Shown one piece after another: positions 47,979 through 56,077 of a stretch of 64,000 nt of DNA. The notes beneath the pieces were generated by a model. That model had not been told where the DNA came from. It did not search any database and was given only the letters and a program-made list of their open reading frames with translations. A program made the position numbers and the translations under genes. The stretch is from Methylobacterium terrae (GTDB taxonomy: Bacteria; Pseudomonadota; Alphaproteobacteria; Rhizobiales; Beijerinckiaceae): assembly GCF_003173755.1 (NCBI RefSeq), contig NZ_CP029553.1:2926501-2990500 (forward strand), given 5' to 3'. Every line of letters starts with the position of its first letter. Within the stretch, counting starts at the first letter, position 1.

Positions 47979-49241
47979 TCAGGGCCTGGCGCCCTCCGCC
48001 TGCGCCGCCCGCATGGCGAGCGGGCAGCCGCCCTGGTCGAGGGGCCGGAAGGCCTCCGTGCCGGGAATGGTCGCCAGCGTCCGGTAGAGGTCCCACTCGC
48101 CCCTGGATTCGGACGGCTTCTTGACCTCGAACAGGTACATGTCGTGGATCTTGCGACCGTCGACGCGGATCGTGCCCCTGCCGAAGAGCGGGTCGTCCGT
48201 CGGAAGTTCCTTCATCTTCGCCACCACGCGGCCGCCGTCGGTCGCGGCGCGCAGCGCCGCGACGGCCTTGAGGTAGTGCAGCACGCCGGCATAGACGCCG
48301 GCCTGGGCGGCGGTGGGCTTGCGGCCGGAGAAGCGGCGGGCGAACCGGTCGGAGAAGGCGCGGGTGGCGTCGTTGAGGTCCCAGTAGAACGGCTCGGTCA
48401 GCACCAGCCCCTGCGCCACCTTCGTGGTGAGCGAATGGATGTCGGAGGAGAAGATCAGGAGGCCGGCGAGCGCCTGGCCGCCCTCCGTCAGCCTCAGCCG
48501 CGCCGCCTCCCGCACCGCGCCGATCGTGTCGCCGCCGGCATTGGCGAGCCCGATCACCTTCGCCCCGGAGCTCTGCGCCTGTCTCAGGAAAGGCGCGAAA
48601 TCCGAGGCCGGGAACGGCGTCTTGACGCTGCCGAGCACCTTGCCGCCGTTGCGCAGGATCAGCGCCGTGGTGTCGCGCTGCACCGCCTCGCCGAAGGCGT
48701 AGTCGGCGGTGACGAAGAACCAGGTGTCGCCGCCGCGCTTGACCATGGCGCCGCCGGTGCCGTTCGCCAGCGCCACGGTGTCGAAGGTCCAGTGCACGGT
48801 GTTGGGCGAGCAATCCGGCCCGGTGAGGTCGGCGGTGCCGGCACCCGAATCGACGAAGACCTTGTTGCGCTCGCGGGTGACCTGATGGACGGCGAGCGCG
48901 ACCGACGAGGTCGGCACGTCGAAGATCGCGTCGACCCCCTCCCGGTCGTACCAGGCGCGGGCGAGCGCCGCGCCGACGGCCGGCTTGTTCTGGTGGTCGC
49001 CGGCCACGATCTCGACCGAGAGGTCGGGACCGAGCGGGCGGAAATCCTCCACGGCCATGCGGGCCGCCACGACCGAGCCCTCGCCCGAGATGTCGGCATA
49101 GACGCCCGAACGATCGTTCAGCACACCGATCTTCACCGGCGCTGCCTTCACCGGGGTCTCCGCAAGCGCTGCCAAGACCGACCCTGCCATGGTCGGTGCA
49201 AGGCCCACGAGCAGGGCCGTGAGGAGGATCCGGGGCCGCAT
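47979..49241 (-). CDS. ABC transporter substrate-binding protein, Liv/amide type (first copy)
   Basis: I chose the ATG at 49241, which overlaps the livF stop by one base (TGATG); a GTG one codon earlier is possible. The 420-residue product has a signal peptide and the same fold and motifs as its paralogue (VLNDRSGVYADISG, SPNTVHWTFDT, DQGGCPL). Compared with it, the copy has a longer N-terminus and a tail of about 10 extra residues. Duplicate binding proteins usually widen substrate range. Confidence 0.9.
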   Translation of the reverse strand: MRPRILLTALLVGLAPTMAGSVLAALAETPVKAAPVKIGVLNDRSGVYADISGEGSVVAARMAVEDFRPLGPDLSVEIVAGDHQNKPAVGAALARAWYDREGVDAIFDVPTSSVALAVHQVTRERNKVFVDSGAGTADLTGPDCSPNTVHWTFDTVALANGTGGAMVKRGGDTWFFVTADYAFGEAVQRDTTALILRNGGKVLGSVKTPFPASDFAPFLRQAQSSGAKVIGLANAGGDTIGAVREAARLRLTEGGQALAGLLIFSSDIHSLTTKVAQGLVLTEPFYWDLNDATRAFSDRFARRFSGRKPTAAQAGVYAGVLHYLKAVAALRAATDGGRVVAKMKELPTDDPLFGRGTIRVDGRKIHDMYLFEVKKPSESRGEWDLYRTLATIPGTEAFRPLDQGGCPLAMRAAQAEGARP

Positions 49242-49990
49242 CACACCCCGAGATAGGTGTGCAGCTTGTCGATGTTGGCGTCGAGCTCGGCGTTCGGGAT
49301 CATGTCGATCACCCGGCCCTGCTCGACGACGAAGTGCCGGTCGGCCACGGTCTGGGCGAAGCGGAAGTTCTGCTCCACCAGCACGATCGTGTAGCCCTCG
49401 GTCTTCAGCCGGGCGATCGTCCGGCCGATCTGCTGCACGATGACGGGGGCGAGGCCCTCGGTCGGCTCGTCGAGCAGGATCAGCTTGGCGCCGGTGCGCA
49501 GGATGCGGCCGATGGCGAGCATCTGCTGCTCGCCGCCCGAGAGCTTGGTGCCCTGGCTGCCCGAGCGCTCCTTGAGGTTCGGGAACAGGGTGTAGATCTG
49601 CTCCACCGTCATCCCGCCGGGCTTCACCCGCGGCGGCAGCATCAGGTTCTCGTAGACCGACAGGCTCGAGAAGATGCCGCGCTCCTCCGGCACGTAGCCG
49701 AGGCCGAGCTTGGCGATGTTGCGCGAGGCCATGGCGATGGTCTCGGTGCCGTCGTAGCGGATCGAGCCCTTGCGCTTGCCCAGGATGCCGATGATGGCGC
49801 GGAGCGTCGTGGTCTTGCCGGCGCCGTTGCGGCCGAGCAGGGTCACCACCTCGCCGGGCTTCACGTCGAAGGTGATGCCGTGCAGCACGTGGCTCTCGCC
49901 GTACCAGCCCTCGAGACCCTCGATCGCGAGGAGCGGGGCGGCGCCCGCCGCCGCGCCCGGGATCGGCTTCGTCATCACCGCCTCAGCCAT
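49241..49990 (-). CDS. livF: Branched-chain amino acid-type ABC transporter ATPase LivF
   Basis: I chose the ATG at 49990 (MAEAVMTKPIPG), which overlaps the livG stop; an upstream ATG at 50014 would overlap more. The 249-residue ATPase has a Walker A motif LLGRNGAGKTTT, a signature KLSGGEQQMLAIGRIL and a Walker B motif LILLDEPTEGLAP, and ends with DKLHTYLGV as LivF proteins do. It powers transport together with LivG. Confidence 0.93.
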   Translation of the reverse strand: MAEAVMTKPIPGAAAGAAPLLAIEGLEGWYGESHVLHGITFDVKPGEVVTLLGRNGAGKTTTLRAIIGILGKRKGSIRYDGTETIAMASRNIAKLGLGYVPEERGIFSSLSVYENLMLPPRVKPGGMTVEQIYTLFPNLKERSGSQGTKLSGGEQQMLAIGRILRTGAKLILLDEPTEGLAPVIVQQIGRTIARLKTEGYTIVLVEQNFRFAQTVADRHFVVEQGRVIDMIPNAELDANIDKLHTYLGV

Positions 49991-50789
49991 GACCGGCTCC
50001 GATATAGGCCTCAATCACGCGGGGATCCTTCGACACGGTGGCGTAGTCGCCCTCCGCCAGCACCTGCCCGCGCGCCAGCACGGTGATGCGGTCGGAGAGC
50101 GAGGCGACGACCGACAGGTTGTGCTCGACCATCAGGATGGTGCGGTTCGCCGAGACCCGGCGGATCAGGGCCGCGGTGCGGTCGACGTCCTCGTGGCCCA
50201 TGCCGGCCATCGGCTCGTCGAGGAGCAGCATCTCGGGCTCGAGCGCCAGCGTCGTGGCGATCTCGAGCGCCCGCTTGCGGCCGTAGGACAGCTCGACCGC
50301 CGGCACGTCGGTGAACTCGCTGAGGCCGACCGCCTCGACGAGGGCGAGCGCCTCCTGGTTGAGGGCGCGCAGGACGGTCTCCGAGCGCCAGAAGTCGAAC
50401 GAGTCGCCGCGCTTGCGCCGCTGCAGCGCGATGCGGACGTTCTCCTTGACGGTCAGGTGCGGGAACACCGCCGAGATCTGGAACGACCGCACCAGGCCGA
50501 GCCGGGCCACGTCCGCCGGCTTCATGCCGGTGATGTCGCGGCCGTTGTAGCGGATCGAGCCCGCCGACGGCGTCAGGAACTTCGTCAGCAGGTTGAAGCA
50601 GGTGGTCTTGCCGGCGCCGTTCGGGCCGATCAGCGCGTGGATCGTGCCGCGCTTGACCTCGAGCGTCACGCCGTTCACGGCGCGAAACCCCTTGAATTCC
50701 TTGGTCAGCCCCTCGGTGGACAGGACGATGTCCTGGCCTTCAGCGCCCACTCGGGCGCGTCCCTCGGCGTGGGTGGTCGGTTGGGCCAT
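49983..50789 (-). CDS. livG: Branched-chain amino acid-type ABC transporter ATPase LivG
   Basis: The 268-residue ATPase is the first gene of the operon. It has a Walker A motif LIGPNGAGKTTC, the LivG-specific YNGRDITGMKPADVARLGLVRSF region split at DVARL, a signature VELSYGRKRALEIA and a Walker B motif LLLDEPMAGM, and ends with VIEAYIGAG. It overlaps livF by eight bases. A perfect TTGACA lies about 80 bases upstream. Confidence 0.93.
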   Translation of the reverse strand: MAQPTTHAEGRARVGAEGQDIVLSTEGLTKEFKGFRAVNGVTLEVKRGTIHALIGPNGAGKTTCFNLLTKFLTPSAGSIRYNGRDITGMKPADVARLGLVRSFQISAVFPHLTVKENVRIALQRRKRGDSFDFWRSETVLRALNQEALALVEAVGLSEFTDVPAVELSYGRKRALEIATTLALEPEMLLLDEPMAGMGHEDVDRTAALIRRVSANRTILMVEHNLSVVASLSDRITVLARGQVLAEGDYATVSKDPRVIEAYIGAGHG

Positions 50790-50844
50790 GTCGGCGCGTC
50801 ACCCCTGCGTTTCCTCACTCGCGCTTATGCGCGTATCGCATGGC

Positions 50845-50873
50845 GAAACAGCATGCCGCCGAGGGAGTGTCAA
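50845..50873 (-). promoter_or_regulatory. Candidate promoter of the liv operon
   Basis: On the minus strand a perfect TTGACA (50873-50868) is followed at 17 bases by TGTTTC (50850-50845), a weak -10. The position, 56 bases before livG, suits the operon promoter, but the -10 is poor. Confidence 0.35.
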
Positions 50874-50920
50874 CGGGTCCGACGGGACCTTGCCGCCGGG
50901 CGACCGGGACTTGTCAGACC

Positions 50921-51988
50921 TTATTCGGCCGGCCGCCGCGAGGGTTCGAGCCTGGACCGCGCGATCCGGGTCAGCGGCCGCTCGATGATGCGGTGCAGCA
51001 GGATCGCCGCGAGGCACGCGAGGACGAGCATCAGCAGCACCATCGGCCCGGGCCCGATCCGTGCCGCGACGCCGGTCGCCTCGGCGACCACGCGCACCCC
51101 GCGTACGACGAAGGGATGAGCCAGATAGAGTGCGTAGGACGCGTCTCCCAGGACGACCGCCGGGCGCCAGACCGCGCTCGCGTCGCCCGCCGGCCCGAGG
51201 GACGCGGCGGCGACGAGGAGGGTGGCGGGCCCGCCCCAGGCGATGCAGCGGGGGAGGGCGGGGTCGTCGCCGGCGAGCGACAGGAGGACGAGGCCCAGCC
51301 CCGCGAGGGCGAGGCGTACCGGTCCGGCCAGGCGCAGGCCCTCCCGGCGCGCCAGGGCGAGCAGGGCCCCGCAGGCGAATTCGAGCACGATCGGGTCGCT
51401 CCAGAACGCCAGCGGCACCGGCAGCGGCCGGACGAGCGCCCCGGCGAGGACGAGGCCGGCGAGGAGCGCGCTCACGCCGAGGACCGTCCGCCGCGGGCCC
51501 CAGGGCAGCGCCAGGGCGAAGAGGACGTAGAACGCCATCTCGTAGTTCAGCGTCCAGCCGAGCGAGTAGAGCGGCAGCACCGTCCCGTCGGCCCGGGCCA
51601 TCGGCCAGAACAGGTAGGAGGCGACGACGGCGAGCGCGCCGTCCGCTCCGGTGCCGACGAGGCCGGGCCTGAGCCAGGCGAGGGCGAGGGCGAGCGTGGT
51701 GGCGAGCCAGTAGAGCGGCACCACCCGGGCGATCCGGTGGGCGAGGAAGATCTGTCGCGCATCGGCCTTCCCGTGCAGGGACGCGGAGGCGTGCACGATG
51801 ATGAAGCCCGAGATCACGAAGAACACGTCGACCCCCGCCGGCCAGGGCAGCCAGGTCGCGGAGGCGAAGGGCAGGCCCGCCCGGGCGGCGAGGCCCGCGA
51901 CCTCGAACTGCGCGTGGCCGGCGGCGACCATCGCGGCGGCGAGCGCCCGCAGGACCTGGATCAGCGGCAGGGGGGTGGGGCGTGTCAC
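50921..51988 (-). CDS. Membrane acyltransferase (acyltransferase 3 / OafA-YrhL type)
   Basis: The 355-residue protein has about ten membrane helices. It shows the family hallmarks: an early QVLRALAAAMVAAGHAQFE with the catalytic His, GVDVFFVISGFIIVHASAS, the RIARVVPLYWLAT segment and a C-terminal YALYLAHPF. Such enzymes O-acylate cell-surface glycans or lipids. No polysaccharide genes are nearby, so the substrate is unknown. It is divergent from the DUF4142 gene. Confidence 0.88.
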   Translation of the reverse strand: MTRPTPLPLIQVLRALAAAMVAAGHAQFEVAGLAARAGLPFASATWLPWPAGVDVFFVISGFIIVHASASLHGKADARQIFLAHRIARVVPLYWLATTLALALAWLRPGLVGTGADGALAVVASYLFWPMARADGTVLPLYSLGWTLNYEMAFYVLFALALPWGPRRTVLGVSALLAGLVLAGALVRPLPVPLAFWSDPIVLEFACGALLALARREGLRLAGPVRLALAGLGLVLLSLAGDDPALPRCIAWGGPATLLVAAASLGPAGDASAVWRPAVVLGDASYALYLAHPFVVRGVRVVAEATGVAARIGPGPMVLLMLVLACLAAILLHRIIERPLTRIARSRLEPSRRPAE

Positions 51989-52101
51989 GGCTGGCCGGTC
52001 GCGTCTCCGCCCGGACCGTCCGGGGCGTCGAGGGGGCCGTCATACGGAGCCGGCGGCGATCCGGCCAGTGGCGGCACGGCACAGTTGATGACGCAAAGAC
52101 G

Positions 52102-52126
52102 GGAACAATGCTCGCGAAAGCTCGTT
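52102..52126 (+). promoter_or_regulatory. EcfG-type general-stress promoter for the DUF4142 gene
   Basis: GGAAC (52102-52106), 16 bases, then CGTT (52123-52126) matches the alphaproteobacterial EcfG/PhyR-dependent promoter consensus exactly. It lies about 100 bases upstream of the ATG. DUF4142 proteins are often stress-induced, which fits. Confidence 0.6.
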
Positions 52127-52229
52127 GTCCGCACCGAAAGCGTCCTGCCAAGCCGCTCCGAACGAACGGCTCGATATTCGGTCGATGACCGACGCCGACG
52201 CTCAAGAACAGATTTTCAGGAGATCACCG

Positions 52230-52946
52230 ATGAAGAAGCTCGTTGCCCTGACCGGCCTCGCCGTTGCGCTCGCGACCCCCGCCTTCGCGCAGCAGATCGG
52301 CGACTTCAACGAGTTCCGCTCGATGGCGCTGATGTCGAACGCGTTCGAGGTCAAGTCGAGCCAGATCGCCCTCGACAAGTCGCGCAACCCGCGCATCCGC
52401 GACTACGCCCGCGAGATGATCCGCGACCACCGCGCCGCGAACGTCGCCCTGCTCGGCGGCCGTGAGAACGTGGCCCGCGGCACCGGCGCCGGCATCGGCG
52501 GCCTGATCGAGGCGCCCTTCGCCATCGCGGGCGGCGCGGTCGGCGCGGCCACGGGCGCCGCGGCGGGCGTGGTCGGCGGCACCCTGCAGGGCGGCCCGGT
52601 CGGCGGCCTCGAGGGCCTCGGCGCCGGCGCGGCCCGCGGCGCCCGGGTCGGCGCGAACGCGGTCGATTTCGACGGCGACGTGACCACCACGGCGGCCACC
52701 CAGTCGGTCCCGCTGAGCCCGCAGCAGCAGGCGATGCTCGCCGAGCTCGCCGACACCCCGGCCGGCCCGGCCTTCGACCGCACCTACGCCCGCATGCAGG
52801 TGCAGGCCCACGGCATGACGGTGGCCAACTACCAGGCCTACGCCCAGTCCGGCCCGAACCCGGCCCTGCGCTCCTACGTCCAGCAGGCCCTGCCGGTGAT
52901 GCAGCACCACCTGGCGCAGGCCCAGCGGCTGCCGGGCGCCCGCTGA
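52230..52946 (+). CDS. DUF4142 periplasmic protein interrupted by a glycine-zipper segment
   Basis: I chose the ATG at 52230 (MKKLVALTG) with CAGGAG upstream, giving 238 residues. A signal peptide ends at PAFAQ. The ferritin-like DUF4142 helices are present in two pieces: residues 25-75 (RSMALMSNAFEVKSSQIALD, YAREMIRDH) and 165-235 (QQAMLAELADTP, YVQQALPVMQHHL). Between them lies a Gly/Ala-rich stretch of about 70 residues with zipper spacing. The family is linked to stress and envelope functions; the insertion could mediate membrane association. Confidence 0.8.
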   Translation: MKKLVALTGLAVALATPAFAQQIGDFNEFRSMALMSNAFEVKSSQIALDKSRNPRIRDYAREMIRDHRAANVALLGGRENVARGTGAGIGGLIEAPFAIAGGAVGAATGAAAGVVGGTLQGGPVGGLEGLGAGAARGARVGANAVDFDGDVTTTAATQSVPLSPQQQAMLAELADTPAGPAFDRTYARMQVQAHGMTVANYQAYAQSGPNPALRSYVQQALPVMQHHLAQAQRLPGAR

Positions 52947-52968
52947 GCGCAACGATCCTTTGACGGGG

Positions 52969-52990
52969 CGGCGGGCCGGGAGGCCCGCCG
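52969..52990 (+). terminator. Hairpin terminator of the DUF4142 gene
   Basis: CGGCGGGCC and GGCCCGCCG form a nine-base stem with a GGGA loop, 22 bases after the stop, followed by a pyrimidine-rich TTCCCGTTC. Confidence 0.55.
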
Positions 52991-53060
52991 TTCCCGTTCG
53001 GAGCCCCTCGACGCCCCGGTGTCGATGAACGGGAGCGGTGTGAAAACCGGCTCTCGCCGA

Positions 53061-53089
53061 TTGATTGACGTAGCGGCCGCGCCTATCTT
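53061..53089 (+). promoter_or_regulatory. Predicted promoter for the small RNA at 53096
   Basis: TTGATT (53061-53066), exactly 17 bases, then TATCTT (53084-53089). Each hexamer matches the sigma70 consensus at four of six positions. No protein gene lies downstream on this strand. Confidence 0.45.
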
Positions 53090-53095
53090 CAGGAG

Positions 53096-53197
53096 CGAGG
53101 ACCGGCGGGAGGCACCCCGCGAGCCCTCTTGTCAGACGAACTTTGTCGCTACATGAGCCCGATCGTGATGGTCACAGACCATCCGGTCGGGCTTTTC
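53096..53197 (+). ncRNA. Candidate small RNA of about 100 nt with intrinsic terminator
   Basis: A promoter-like pair predicts a start near 53096. The transcript would contain a short hairpin (GCGGG/CCCGC near 53106-53120), a less GC-rich single-stranded stretch, and a two-part terminator. That terminator is AGCCCGA/TCGGGCT enclosing GATGGTC/GACCATC with an ACA loop, followed by TTTT (53156-53196). It is flanked by the DUF4142 terminator and the 3' end of convergent modC, so no neighbouring gene explains these signals. No ribosome-binding site or credible open frame is present. Confidence 0.5.
53156..53196 (+). terminator. Intrinsic terminator with bipartite stem
   Basis: The outer stem AGCCCGA/TCGGGCT and inner stem GATGGTC/GACCATC are separated by a small internal loop, with an ACA apical loop. 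It ends in TTTT. Confidence 0.75.
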
Positions 53198-53423
53198 GCG
53201 ACGGTGATGGTGAGCATCGGAAAGCCGATCACATCCTTCACCCCCTTCCCGGCCATGCCTGCTCAGCCCTCTTCGGGTTTCGACGGCGGCCGGCGAGCGC
53301 CGCCGTAGGCCCACGTGCCGTGAGCTCTCGCGGCCTGGAAGGTGTTTACCTGACGTAGAGATCATAGCCTCATCGGGGTAAATGGCTTCTCCTTCGTCTT
53401 GTCCGACCGGCGACGCTCGCCCC

Positions 53424-54518
53424 TCAGATCTCCACCACCCCGATCGTCTCCTCGTCGAACGCGACGCTCTTCACGATCGCCAGCACCGGCAGCCCCGGCG
53501 CCAGGGCGAGCTCGTGGGCGGCGAGCCGCGTGACCTCGGCGACCAGCACCGCCTCGCCGCAGGCGATCTCGACCCGGGCGTGGGCTCCGTCCCCCGGTGT
53601 CACGGTGGTCACGGTGCCGGGGAGGACGTTGCGGGCGCTCAAGCCCCGCGGGACGTCCCGCGCCACCAGCACGTCGCGGGCGCGCACCCGGACCCGCACG
53701 CCGGCGCCCTCCGGGAGAGAAAGCCGCGGCACGGTGAGGCGACCGGGGGCGCCCTCCAGGCGGGTGAGGCCGAAGGCGTCGTCGTGGGCGGCGACCCGCA
53801 GGTGCAGGAGCGCGCCGGTCTCGGCCGTCTCGCGGCCCGGAAAGAGGGCGCCGCGGCGAAGCACCTCGGCGGCGGGGCCGCAGGCCGCGACCCGGCCCTG
53901 GTCCAGCACCACCACGGTGTCGGCGAGCCGGGCCACCTCGGCGACCGCGTGGCTGACATAGACGATCGGTACCCGCGCCTCGTCGCGCAGGCGGGCGACG
54001 TAGGGCAGGATCTCGGCCTTGCGCGCCTCGTCGAGGGCCGAGAGCGGCTCGTCCATCAGGAAGAGCCGGGGGCGGGCGAGCAGCGCCCGGCCGATCGCCA
54101 CCCGCTGGCGCTCGCCACCCGAGAGCCCCGCGGGGCGCCGCTCGAGCAGGGCCGCGATGCCGAGGAGATCGGCCACCGCCGCGAGGCTCGGCCCGCCGTC
54201 CCGGTCGCGGGAAAACCAGCGCCCGAACAGGAGGTTCTGGCGCACGCTCAGGTGCGGCATCAGCCGCGCCTCCTGGAAGACGTAGCCGATCCGGCGCCGG
54301 TGCACCGGCACCCGGACGCGCGCCTGCGTGTCGAGGAGGGTCACGCCGTCGACCACGACCCGTCCGTGATCCGGCCGCACCAGCCCGGCGATCACGTCGA
54401 CGAGGGTCGACTTGCCGGAGCCCGAGCGGCCGAACAGGGCGGTGACCCGGCCCTCCGCCGCGAAGGCGGCGTCGAGCGCGAAGGCGCCGCGGGCGTGGCG
54501 GACCGCGACCTCGATCAT
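53424..54518 (-). CDS. modC: Molybdate ABC transporter ATP-binding protein
   Basis: The 364-residue ATPase has a Walker A motif LFGRSGSGKSTL, a signature GLSGGERQRVAIGRAL and a Walker B motif LFLMDEPLSALD. It also has a C-terminal regulatory region of about 100 residues with a Mop-like domain (NVLPGTVTTVTPGDGAHARVEI split at VTPG). The sequence VFQEARLMPHLSVRQNLLFG is typical of ModC. It energises molybdate uptake, needed for the molybdenum cofactor of the formate dehydrogenase at the right end. It follows modB by 13 bases. Confidence 0.93.
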   Translation of the reverse strand: MIEVAVRHARGAFALDAAFAAEGRVTALFGRSGSGKSTLVDVIAGLVRPDHGRVVVDGVTLLDTQARVRVPVHRRRIGYVFQEARLMPHLSVRQNLLFGRWFSRDRDGGPSLAAVADLLGIAALLERRPAGLSGGERQRVAIGRALLARPRLFLMDEPLSALDEARKAEILPYVARLRDEARVPIVYVSHAVAEVARLADTVVVLDQGRVAACGPAAEVLRRGALFPGRETAETGALLHLRVAAHDDAFGLTRLEGAPGRLTVPRLSLPEGAGVRVRVRARDVLVARDVPRGLSARNVLPGTVTTVTPGDGAHARVEIACGEAVLVAEVTRLAAHELALAPGLPVLAIVKSVAFDEETIGVVEI

Positions 54519-54531
54519 GCCGGGAAGCCCC

Positions 54532-55230
54532 TCATGCCCCGAGCCTGCGCCGCGCCCGGCGCGCGAGCCACTCCGAGGCGACGAGCGCCGCCATCGACAG
54601 CGCGACCGAGACCAGGGTGAGGCGCAACGCTCCCGCCTCGCCGCCGGGCACCTGGGTCAGGGTGTAGATCGCCGCCGGCAGGGTCTGGGTCTCGCCCGGG
54701 ATGTTCGACACGAAGGTGATGGTGGCGCCGAACTCGCCCATCGCCTTGGCGAAGGCCAGCACCGCGCCGGCGAGGATGCCGGGCAGGGCCAGCGGCAGCG
54801 TGACGACGACGAAGACCGCGGCGGGCGAGGCCCCCAGCGTGCCGGCGGCCTGCTCCAGCTTGCGGTCGACCGCCTCGAAGGACAGGCGCATCGCCCGCAC
54901 CATCAGCGGGAAGCCCATCACCGCGCAGGCGAGCGCCGCCCCGGTCCAGCGGAACGAGAACACGACGCCGACCTCCGCCAGGGCCGGCCCGAACCACCCC
55001 CGGCGCCCGAAGGCGAGGAGCAGCAGGTAGCCGGTCACCACCGGCGGCAGGATCAGGGGCAGGTGCACCAGCCCGTCGAGCAGCGCCCGGCCGCGGAACT
55101 CGCGGCGGGCCAGCAGGTAGGCGACGGCGAGGCCCGGCAGCAGGCTCGCCAGCGTCGCCACGCTCGCCACCAGCAGGCTGAGCCTGAGCGCGCTCCACTC
55201 GTCGGGGGTGAGGAACAGGGGAGGGGTCAT
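54532..55230 (-). CDS. modB: Molybdate ABC transporter permease
   Basis: I chose the ATG at 55230 (MTPPLFLTPDEWSALRLSL), giving the usual 232 residues; the frame is open further upstream but without homology. Five membrane helices and the coupling motif EQAAGTLGASPAAVFVVVTLPLALPG (split here at AAVF) and GEFGATITFVSNIPG are typical. No modA binding-protein gene lies upstream; a divergent GST gene takes that place. The intergenic region shows no ModE-like palindrome. Confidence 0.93.
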   Translation of the reverse strand: MTPPLFLTPDEWSALRLSLLVASVATLASLLPGLAVAYLLARREFRGRALLDGLVHLPLILPPVVTGYLLLLAFGRRGWFGPALAEVGVVFSFRWTGAALACAVMGFPLMVRAMRLSFEAVDRKLEQAAGTLGASPAAVFVVVTLPLALPGILAGAVLAFAKAMGEFGATITFVSNIPGETQTLPAAIYTLTQVPGGEAGALRLTLVSVALSMAALVASEWLARRARRRLGA

Positions 55231-55369
55231 CCGGCGGCGGGGTCGGCCAGGATGGCGAATCGGCGCCCGGAGTCCAGGCCCCGCGCGGCAACGCAGGGTT
55301 CCGACCCCGTGGGATTGATCCGCCGGCGCGTTTGGGGCCTCTGTGAAGGTCTCACTCCCGGAGGCCCGG

Positions 55370-56047
55370 ATGATCACCTTCTACTTCAACGGCTCGCCCA
55401 ATCCGACCAAGGTCGCGCTCTTCCTGGAGGAGGCGGGTCTGCCCTACGAGCCCGTGGCGGTGGACACCCGCAAGGGCGAGCAGTTCGCGCCCGACTTCCT
55501 CAAGCTCAACCCGAACGGCAAGGTGCCGGTGATCGTCGACGACGGCACCGTGGTGTTCGATTCGAACGCGATCCTGCTCTATCTCGCCGAGAAGACCGGC
55601 CGCTTCTTGCCCCCGGCCGCGGAGCGCGGTGCGCTCCTGTCCTGGCTGATGTTCGTCGCGACCGGCATCGGCCCGTTCTCGGGCCAGGCGGTGCATTTCC
55701 GCCACTTCGCCCCCGAGAAAGTGGCTTACGCCGACGAGCGCTACCAGTTCGAGGTGAAGCGCCACTACGAGGTCGTCGAGCGGCACCTCGCCGAGCGGGA
55801 ATGGATGGTGGGCGAGGCCTACGGCATCGTCGACATGGCCCTGTGGGGCTGGGCCCGGATGCTGCCCTTCGTGCTGGGCGAGGGCGCCTTCGACGCGTTT
55901 CCGAACCTGAAGCGCCACCACGACGCCGTCGCCGCTCGCCCGGCCGCCGCGAAGGCCGTCGCCCTGAAGGACCGGTTCACCTTCAAGGCCGAGCTGGATG
56001 CCGAGGCGCGCGGGCACATGTTCAAGCACCTGAAGCCGGCCGTCTGA
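55370..56047 (+). CDS. Glutathione S-transferase family protein
   Basis: I chose the ATG at 55370 (MITFYFNGSPNPTK), with GGAGG upstream, giving 225 residues. The thioredoxin-like N-terminal half has NGKVPVIVDDG and the glutathione-site FDSNAILLYLAEKTG, as in the YfcG/Ure2p-like group. The C-terminal all-helical domain follows. These proteins use glutathione for conjugation or disulfide reduction. It may form a unit with the next two genes. Confidence 0.88.
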   Translation: MITFYFNGSPNPTKVALFLEEAGLPYEPVAVDTRKGEQFAPDFLKLNPNGKVPVIVDDGTVVFDSNAILLYLAEKTGRFLPPAAERGALLSWLMFVATGIGPFSGQAVHFRHFAPEKVAYADERYQFEVKRHYEVVERHLAEREWMVGEAYGIVDMALWGWARMLPFVLGEGAFDAFPNLKRHHDAVAARPAAAKAVALKDRFTFKAELDAEARGHMFKHLKPAV

Positions 56048-56077
56048 GCCGGCACCGGGGACAGGGAGGACAACGCC

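Larger units (their letters stand above)
52947..53423. other. 477-base intergenic region with terminator, candidate small RNA and convergent 3' end
   Basis: After the DUF4142 terminator comes a plus-strand promoter-like pair and a short transcript unit described separately. From 53198 to 53423 I see no gene or clear signal; the 71-codon frame there has no ribosome-binding site. The minus-strand modC gene ends at 53424. Confidence 0.5.

Noticed and set aside
50799..52205. Longer frame overlapping the acyltransferase on the minus strand
   Set aside because: It is a shifted-frame shadow of the acyltransferase with Arg/Pro-rich sequence.
53143..53358. A 71-codon frame downstream of the small RNA
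   Set aside because: It begins inside the terminator region, lacks a ribosome-binding site and shows no domain.
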